From assembly GCA_016617855.1 (NCBI GenBank), contig JAECUM010001825.1, forward strand, positions 1 to 64,000: a DNA stretch of 64,000 nucleotides, written 5' to 3'. A program made the position numbers and the translations under genes. This stretch comes from Megalonaias nervosa (lineage: Eukaryota > Mollusca > Bivalvia > Unionida > Unionidae). Of this stretch, positions 57,233 through 64,000 are shown piece by piece. The notes below the pieces were generated by a model. That model was not told the DNA's origin. It made no database searches and was given only the letters and a program-made list of their open reading frames with translations. Positions within the stretch are counted from its first letter, which is position 1, and each line of letters begins with the position of its first letter.

Positions 57233-59370
57233 AGTTGTGTTTGTGGCAGAGAGACTCAGTCCGAGAATCACGACTCAATGTGATATTTCTATGCTATGTT
57301 AGACTTCGCTTTATCTATTTGTTGTGTTTGTGGCAGAGAGAGACTCAGTCTGAGAATCATGACTCAATGTGATATTTCTATGTTATATTAGACTTTGCTT
57401 TATCTATTTGTTGTGTTTGTGGCAGAGAGAGACTCAGTCTGAGAATCACGACTCAATGTGATATTTCTATGTTATATTAGACTCTGCTTTATCTATTTGC
57501 TATGTTTGTGGTAGAGAGAGACTCAGTCTGAGAATCACGACTCAGTGTAATATTTCTATGTTATATTAGACCTTGCTTATCTAATTTTCTTGTGTTTGTG
57601 GCAGAGAGAGACTCAGTCTGAGAATCACGACTCAATGTGATATTTCTATGTTATATTAGACTTTATCTATTTGTTGTGTTTGTGGCAGAGAAAGACTCTG
57701 AGAATCACGACTCAGTGTGATATTTCTATGTTATATTAGACTTTGCTTTATCTATTTATTGTGTTTGTGGCAGAGAGAGGCTCAGTCTGAGAATCACGAC
57801 TCAATGTGATGTTTCTATGTTATATTAGACTTTGCTTTATCTATTTCTTGTGTTTGTGGCAGAGAGAGACTCAGTCTGAGAATCACGACTCTGTGTGATA
57901 TTTCTATGTTATATTAGACTTTGCTTCTCTAATTTTGTTGTGTTTGTAGAGAGAGACTCAGTCTGAGAATCATTACTCAATGTGATATTTCTATGTTATA
58001 TTAGACTTTGTATTATCTATTTGTTGTGTTTGTGGCAGAGAGAGACTCAGTCTGAGAATCACGACTCAATGTGATATTTCTATGTTATATTAGACATTGC
58101 TTATCTAATTTTGTTGTATTTGTGGCAGAGAGAGACTCAGTCTGAGAATCACGACTCAATATGATATTTCTACATTATATTTGACTTTGCTTTGTCTATT
58201 TGCTGTGTTTGTGACAGAGAAAAACTCTGAGAATCACGACTTGATGTGACATTTCCATGTTATATTAGACTTTGCTTATCAATTTGTTGTGTTTGTGGCA
58301 GAGAGAGACTCCATCTGAGAATCACGACTCAATGTGATATTTCTATGTTATATTAGACTTTACATTATCTATCTGTTGTGTTTGTGGCAGAGAGAGACTC
58401 AGTCTGAGAATCATGACTCAATGTGATGTTTCGATGTTATATCAGACTTTGCTTTATCTATTTGTTGTGTTTGTGGCAGAGAGACTCAGTCTGAGAATCA
58501 CGACTCAATGTGATATTTCTATGTTATATTAGACTTTACATTATCTATCTGTTGTGTTTGTGGCAGAGAGAGACTCAGTCTGAGAATCATGACTCAATGT
58601 GATGTTTCTTTGTTATATCAGACTTTGCTTTATCTATTTGTTGTGTTTGTGGCAGAGAGACTCAGTCTGAGAATCACGACTCAATGTGATGTTTCTATGT
58701 TATATCAGACTTTGCTTTATCTGTTTGTTGTGCTTGTGGCAGAGAGAGACTGAGAATCACAACTCAATGTGATATTTCTATGTTATATTAGACTTTGCTA
58801 TATATATTTGTTGTGTTTGTGGCAGAGAGAGACTCAGTCTGAGAATCATGACTCAGTGTGATATTTCTATGTTATATTAGGCTTTGCTTATCTAATTTTG
58901 TTGTGTTTGTGGCAGAGAGAGACTCAGTCTGAGAATCACAACTCAATGTGATATTTCTATGTTATATTAGACTTTGCTTTATCTATTTGTTGTGTTTGTG
59001 GCAGAGAGACTATGAGAATCATGACTCAATGTGATATTTCTATGTTATATTAGACTTTGCTTTATCTATTTGTTGTGTTTGTTGCAGAGACTCAGTCTGA
59101 AAATCACGACTCAATGTGATATTTCTATGTTATATTAGACTTTGCTTATTTAATTTTGTTGTGTTTGTGGCAGAGAGAGACTCAGTCTGAGAATCATGAC
59201 TCAATGTGATATTTCTATGTTATATTAGGCTTTGCATTATCTATTTGTTGTGTTTGTGGCAGAGAGAGACTGAGAATCATGACTTGATGTGATATTTCTA
59301 TGTTATATTAGACTTTGCTTTATCTATTTGTTGTATTTGTGGCAGAGAGAGAGACTCGGAGAATCACGAC
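57233..59370. repeat. ~89-bp tandem array, ~24 copies, inside the LINE
   Basis: The unit runs GTTTGTGGCAGAGAGAGACT, CAGTCTGAGAATCACGACTC, AATGTGATATTTCTATGTTA, TATTAGACTTTGCTTTATCT, ATTTGTTGT. Length varies (about 80-91 bp), mainly through loss of a GA or CTCAGT step and TTTATCTATTTG versus TTATCTAATTTTG variants. Variants alternate along the array, suggesting higher-order duplication. Confidence 0.96.
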
Positions 59371-59375
59371 AAACA

Positions 59376-61500
59376 ATGAAGAACAATGTTGGTCTATCCA
59401 CCAGAACACCCCCTAATCTCTGAGCATCTCTTGCAATAACACAAGTATAAAGAAGGAGAGATGTCATGCAAAAGAAAATCAACAAACATGTTATTATAAT
59501 GGTACTTGATAATTATGCTAAAAATGACATAAATTCAATTAGTTTTATTGCTAGCACTGGAACAGACCACTGTTTCCTGTTCATAAGCTAGTACCATTCA
59601 GCACAGTGTACATTTAGAACTGGTTATGGATACTGCTTCAACAAGGTTGAGACATACCAGTACTTGCCTTATTTAGCACTTATTGTGTATTGTTTTTAAA
59701 TCATGGAATTCACAGAGGAATATGATCAAATCCAGTGAAATTTACTTGGTTGATAGCTAAACAGCTGGTTCATTTACATCCAATCATGATTTAACACTCT
59801 GAATCAAAAACACAATTTTTAATGCATCCCATGGGGCTCATAAGATGGGGTTTTAATGCATCCTTTTTCATTTTATTGTGTCAGGGACACACAAATTTGA
59901 AATAACAGAATCCCTGCTTAGATGATATCAACAGGGATTTCATGAATAATCAGATTAACAGAAATTGGCTGAATTTCACAGACATGTTTACGTCTAATCC
60001 AATTAGCAGACGAAACAACACAAGAATCTGACCAATCAAATAAACTTTAATAGATCATATCTTATAATACAAATCTGGAAGAAAATGTAACAAAAATACA
60101 CATTTCTAGGATGGGTTCTGGTGATCACTTCCTATTTTCCGAACCGGAACAACATACCATATAGGTCCTTCAAGCATTATGATGAAGGCAAATTTTTAGA
60201 AGATATCAGTAATGTTCCTTGGAGTATAGTATCTATGTTTGATGATGTGGATGATGCTCTTGATATGTGGACCCAACTTTTGATGCAATTGGTTGATAAT
60301 CATGTACCTTTAAAATCACATAGAGTATAACAGGACTTTCAACCTGATTCATCATTGCCTAACATTCCAGATGCCATGAAAACCCATGATTGTTTCGTGT
60401 CTTTTGGTCAGTAATTACATTACAAAACATGGAGAAATTAAGTAATACAATCAATGGCAAAGAAAAATTACTATCAATCAGCTTTCGAAAAATAACTGCA
60501 ATAAGAATTCTGTGTGGAAAGCTTTGAACAAACTAGTACAGGTAATCATTCCATAAGGTCACCTAAAACCCAATAACTTAACCAGGAAGGTCATACTATT
60601 ATTAAGGATGCTGTAATAGCAAATACAGTCTATGAACTTTTTGTCAGTATAGCTTCCAAAATTATGGAACCATAGTAAACTCCAATCATGATGAACTAAG
60701 AACTTTCTGTTCAGACAAAAATGCCTGGCAATTCAAAATTTTTTATCTCTAAAATATAAAACGAAATAGTTATACAATTTATGCAAACTTTTGAGACAAT
60801 GAAAGCAACAGGCCTAGATATTATTAGACCATGTCTCTTAAGGGCTGCTGCAGATATAGTATCAGATAGCATTGCTTACATATGTAATCTAAGAATATCC
60901 AGCTTGGTGTTTTGCCAGTCATGGAATTTGGCAAAAGCTATCTCCATTAACAAGTCAGGCAGCAAATAAAATGTGAATAACTACATCCCCATATCTGTCT
61001 TAACAAATATGCCCAAACTACTTGAAAAGCATGTTCATAACAAAAATCTTTTGGTACACGTATCAACCTGTAATTTGATTCACCAAAACCAATCAGGATT
61101 CAGAACCACTCCTTTGATTTCCATGATAGGCAGAGAGATTACTACTGTCAATCAAAGGAAATTAGCTGGATCCTTAGACCAAAGGAAATTAGTTGGATCC
61201 ATAGATCAAAGGAAATTAGTAGGATTTTTAGATCAAGGGAAATTAGTTGGATCCACAGATCAAAGGAAACCAGTTGGATCCTTAGAACAAAGGAAATTAG
61301 TTGGATCCTTAGATCAAGGGAAATTAGTTGGTTCCTTAGATCAAGGAAAATTAGTTGGAACCATCCTAATGGATCTCAGAAAACAGAGAAAACTTTTAAC
61401 CTTATTAATCATGATATTCTTATCAATAAATTGAACATCAGCGACTTTATCTGACTAAATTTTGGACTAAACTTATTTGATTTTGAGTGATATCTGTCTA
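59376..61500 (+). pseudogene. LINE, endonuclease end and reverse transcriptase start
   Basis: Readable pieces: NRNWLNFTDMFTSNPI, LIDHILYNTNLEENVTKIHI and SRMGSGDHFLF (59955-60130; the DH is the endonuclease C-terminal motif). Then YRSFKHYDEGKFLEDISNVP and FDDVDDALDMWTQLLMQLVD (60160-60300), KATGLDIIRPCLL and LAKAISINKSGSK (60800-60970), NNYIPISVLTNMPKLLEKHV and HQNQSGFR (60973-61110). RT motif A survives after a frameshift (MDLRK, then FNLINHDILINKLN). Stops and frameshifts throughout. Same lineage as the LINE at 36917-38463. Confidence 0.8.
61153..61365 (+). repeat. 27-bp in-frame array within the RT domain, 8 copies
   Basis: CAAAGGAAATTAGTTGGATC starts at 61153, 61180, 61207, 61234, 61261, 61288, 61315 and 61342. 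Each unit encodes QRKLVGSLD or a variant (QGKLVGSTD, QRKPVGSLE) in the LINE reading frame, directly before motif A. The sister LINE has a single LDQGRITGS at this place. Confidence 0.97.
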
Positions 61501-62139
61501 TTATTTTTATTTGCTTATTAATGAAGGAATCTTGCATCTCAATCACTATGCTTGTTTACTGTCAAGAGTCCACAATATAAGGGACAGACTTCACAAAGTG
61601 TCTGTCCAAACATGGCTGCCTTTAAAAAGAGTTGCATGCTACTAGGATCTGATTCACTGTTTCATGTTTATATCATAGGTTTCACACACTATCTGACATG
61701 AGCAGATAAGAAAGCTTCACCTCCTTGACACAGTCTAGCTCATGAGCAACATACATTACTTATCTTTACTAGCCTACCATATATAATCATTTGCATATCA
61801 GGTCCAACTGCAAACAATACAGACCCTGACCTGCTGTTATATAATGCACCAGCAGATCACTCAGGGTTTAAGCTGTTTCTTCCACTGATTATCTCGAACA
61901 AACTATGGCACATTATGCCATGGCTGATATGGGTCTGTGCAGTTTGCAGTTGGATTTGGCTAATAAGTGAGTATTAACTGTACTGTTACTTCTGAAACTC
62001 TGCCTTCAACACTCAGTTTATTTCATACTGATTTAATCAGTCTTTACAAAGGTTTATATCATGAGAGCTTTACTTGTACTAATAAGGAATTCAGGAATCC
62101 AACTAGTTTTGCTTTATTGCAATGTTATATCCTGAACTA
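61501..62139. other. Spacer between two LINEs
   Basis: No coding. A GCACATTATGCC-type and CAGACCCTGACC/GGGTCTGTGCAG inverted pairing (61820-61945) was noted but not resolved. Confidence 0.35.
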
Positions 62140-64000
62140 AGACTTACTAACTTAGTGGGGTGTATGGGGTGTCCAGGGAGGGGTAGCACCTCTGGATGGG
62201 GGAAGCAGTCATACTCCTTCGGGGGTAGCTCGCCCACCTTTGGTCCCCATTTGGCATTCAGCTCTCACCTGTGGCTCCAAGAAGCTGCAGCATGCGCAGC
62301 AGCCACATCCCGGAAAACGGCCTCAACTGGCCAGCTAAACCAGGCTGAGGGTAGCCAATAGGTCTTAAACCCTTGGTGAGTTAGGCTTTGTCTACTTGGC
62401 ATGAGAAGACAGTGGATTCAGCAGCCTGCGCGGAAGACCCAACAGCTGGTCAATGGGCAGAAAGGCGATTCCCAGAAAAGTACTGTGGAGCAGTAAGAGC
62501 ACGATGAGACACTAGGATGTCTTGGTCATCCACAGCACTCAACTCAGTCTCCGGCCATCTCGACTTTGTCCTACTGCTGGACTCAGACGGTTTTGGGTAA
62601 GAGAGAGAGGTTGACAAACTGCTCAACTCTTCCTCACTTAAAAGAAAGTCACTGCACAAGTCACTCTTGTCATCCACCCATCCCATTTCTTCACCCACCA
62701 AAGCCCTGTGGCAAACGGCAAGCGACGAAGCAGCAGGTGTGGGTACAGTGGCAGCCGTAGCCGTAAACCTGCATGCAGGTGGCTCAGGCCAACAGGGTCA
62801 TTTACCACTGACATGGAGCAGCAGTGGAGTCCAGCAACCCCCTGAGCAACTGAGAAGCCTTCTTCAGGAATGCAGTGCTCACCTCCTTGGCATGTGGAAG
62901 GTGCTAGAAAAGGTGCCTTAAGCATTACCTGCTCTAAACCTCCCTAGCCAGCTTACTGCGGCTGGTCAGGATCCTACTCCAGTGGTCAAAACACTAAGAA
63001 GAAAATGAAGATTGTTCCTCTCACACTTGGCACATGGAATGTGCACACCTTACTGGACAGAGATGACATGGAAAGACCCCAGAGAAGAACCGCAGTAATA
63101 GGAAAGGAACTCGCCAGATACAACGTGGACATAGCTGCCTTGAGCAAGACCCGGCTTGTAGGAGAAGGTGAACTCTGTGAAAGGGGCTCTGGATACACTT
63201 TCTTTTGAGGCAGCAGAGGAAGTGAAGAGCACTGTGAGGCTGGTGTCGGCTTTGCAGTGAAGACAGCACTGATTGGCAAATTGGCTGGACCTCCCAAGAG
63301 AGTAAACGACAGACTCATGACTATGAAACTCCCCCTCTTGTCTGGAAGAAATCACCTTACCATCATCAGTTGCTACACTCCAACCATGACCAACCCGGAT
63401 GAAGTGAAGGCCAAGTTCTGTGAGGATCTTCACTCCATCACTGCTGACGTTCCAATGGCAGATAAGCTCGTCATTGTTGGCAACTTCAATGCAAGAGTAG
63501 GCTGTGATCACGTTGTCTGGGATGGAGTGCTAGGAAAGCATGGAGTGGGTCACTGTAACAGCAACGGACTCCTTCTGCTCCAAACTTGTGCCGAGCATGA
63601 ACTGCTGATCAACAATACAGTCTTCCGCTTCCCTACCCATAACTTGACGTCATGGATGCACCCTTACTCTAAGCACTGGCATCTCATCGACTATGTCATT
63701 ATTAGGACGATGGACAGGCAGGATGTGTGTTTTACCAAGTTCCTGTGCAGCGCTGACTGCTGGACAGACCACAGCCTCATCATCACCAAGCTCAAAATCC
63801 GCATTCATCCCAAAAGATGCCCACAGGGAAAGAAGGATCCTAAACGACTAAACATCACCAAGCTGAAATGCACCAGAACCAAACAGTCTCTCGTGAATGC
63901 CCTGGAAGAACATTTGAAATCCACCCCTCTGGACAATGAGAATGTGGAGACTGACTGGGCAGCATTCAGAGAACTGGTCTACAGCACAGCTTTGGAAATA
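62140..64000 (+). mobile_element. RTE-like LINE, 5' region and endonuclease, cut by window end
   Basis: 62140-63000 is GC-richer 5' sequence (GGTAGCTCGCCCACCTTTGG; CATTCAGCTCTCACCTGTGG) of the kind I associate with this LINE type. From 63008 one frame reads MKIVPLTLGTWNVHTLLDR to the window end with a single stop (TGA at 63206-63208, after GSGYTFF). Later come ISCYTPTMTNPDEVKAKF, KLVIVGNFNARVG, TSWMHPYSKHWHLIDYVII and CSADCWTDHSLI. This is an APE-type endonuclease. Family members normally have SETR and GDFN; here SKTR and GNFN, so two metal/catalytic residues are altered. RT would lie beyond 64000. The assignment to RTE is from recalled similarity. Confidence 0.8.

Noticed and set aside
63050..63511. 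153-codon minus-strand frame
   Set aside because: Antisense to the RTE-like endonuclease, which has recognisable motifs on the plus strand.
1..64000. CRISPR array or prokaryotic operon structure
   Set aside because: The tandem arrays lack unique spacers, and the window has spliced exons and eukaryotic mobile elements.

Overview
This is AT-rich animal genomic DNA: introns with GT/AG boundaries, SINEs, non-LTR and LTR retrotransposons, DNA transposons and many tandem arrays. The repeat mix and the PARP14-like gene suggest a lophotrochozoan, most likely a bivalve mollusc. That assignment is inference; no species marker was seen.

The one convincing host gene is a PARP14-like ADP-ribosyltransferase on the minus strand. 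Six exons are readable, in transcript order: 53555-53393, 44984-44792, 34023-33895, 30626-30430, 25416-25245 and 24468-24188. All five junctions keep the reading frame. The first two exons encode KH-like/linker sequence, the third a short unassigned helical segment, and the last three the catalytic domain through the stop codon. The gene's 5' part lies beyond the window or was not recognised. A second possible gene start, a THAP-domain exon with a CRE just upstream, lies in the 25-30 kb intron on the same strand (27961-28247).

Layout. 1-12 kb: a 48-bp array, microsatellites, and a decayed LTR-retrotransposon family (three LTRs, one gag start). 13-18 kb: a degenerate ~150-180 bp repeat family split by a 2.2-kb hAT-like element that carries a large palindrome. 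21.8-24.5 kb: the last PARP exon, a second hAT-like element and a truncated duplicate of the exon end. 25.4-44.8 kb: PARP introns with a THAP exon, SINEs, two copies of a ~1.7-kb repeat (one split by a LINE), a Tigger-like MITE, 51-bp and 102-bp arrays, and a pogo-like element carrying a SINE. 45-53.4 kb: a decayed DIRS-like retrotransposon and a SINE. 54-64 kb: a SINE, a LINE invaded by an 89-bp array and carrying a 27-bp in-frame array in its reverse transcriptase, then an RTE-like LINE running off the window.

Most long open frames here belong to repeats. The dual-strand frames at 34.6-35.2 and 43.1-44.4 kb follow from repeat periods divisible by three. I found no tRNA gene, rRNA gene or CRISPR array.
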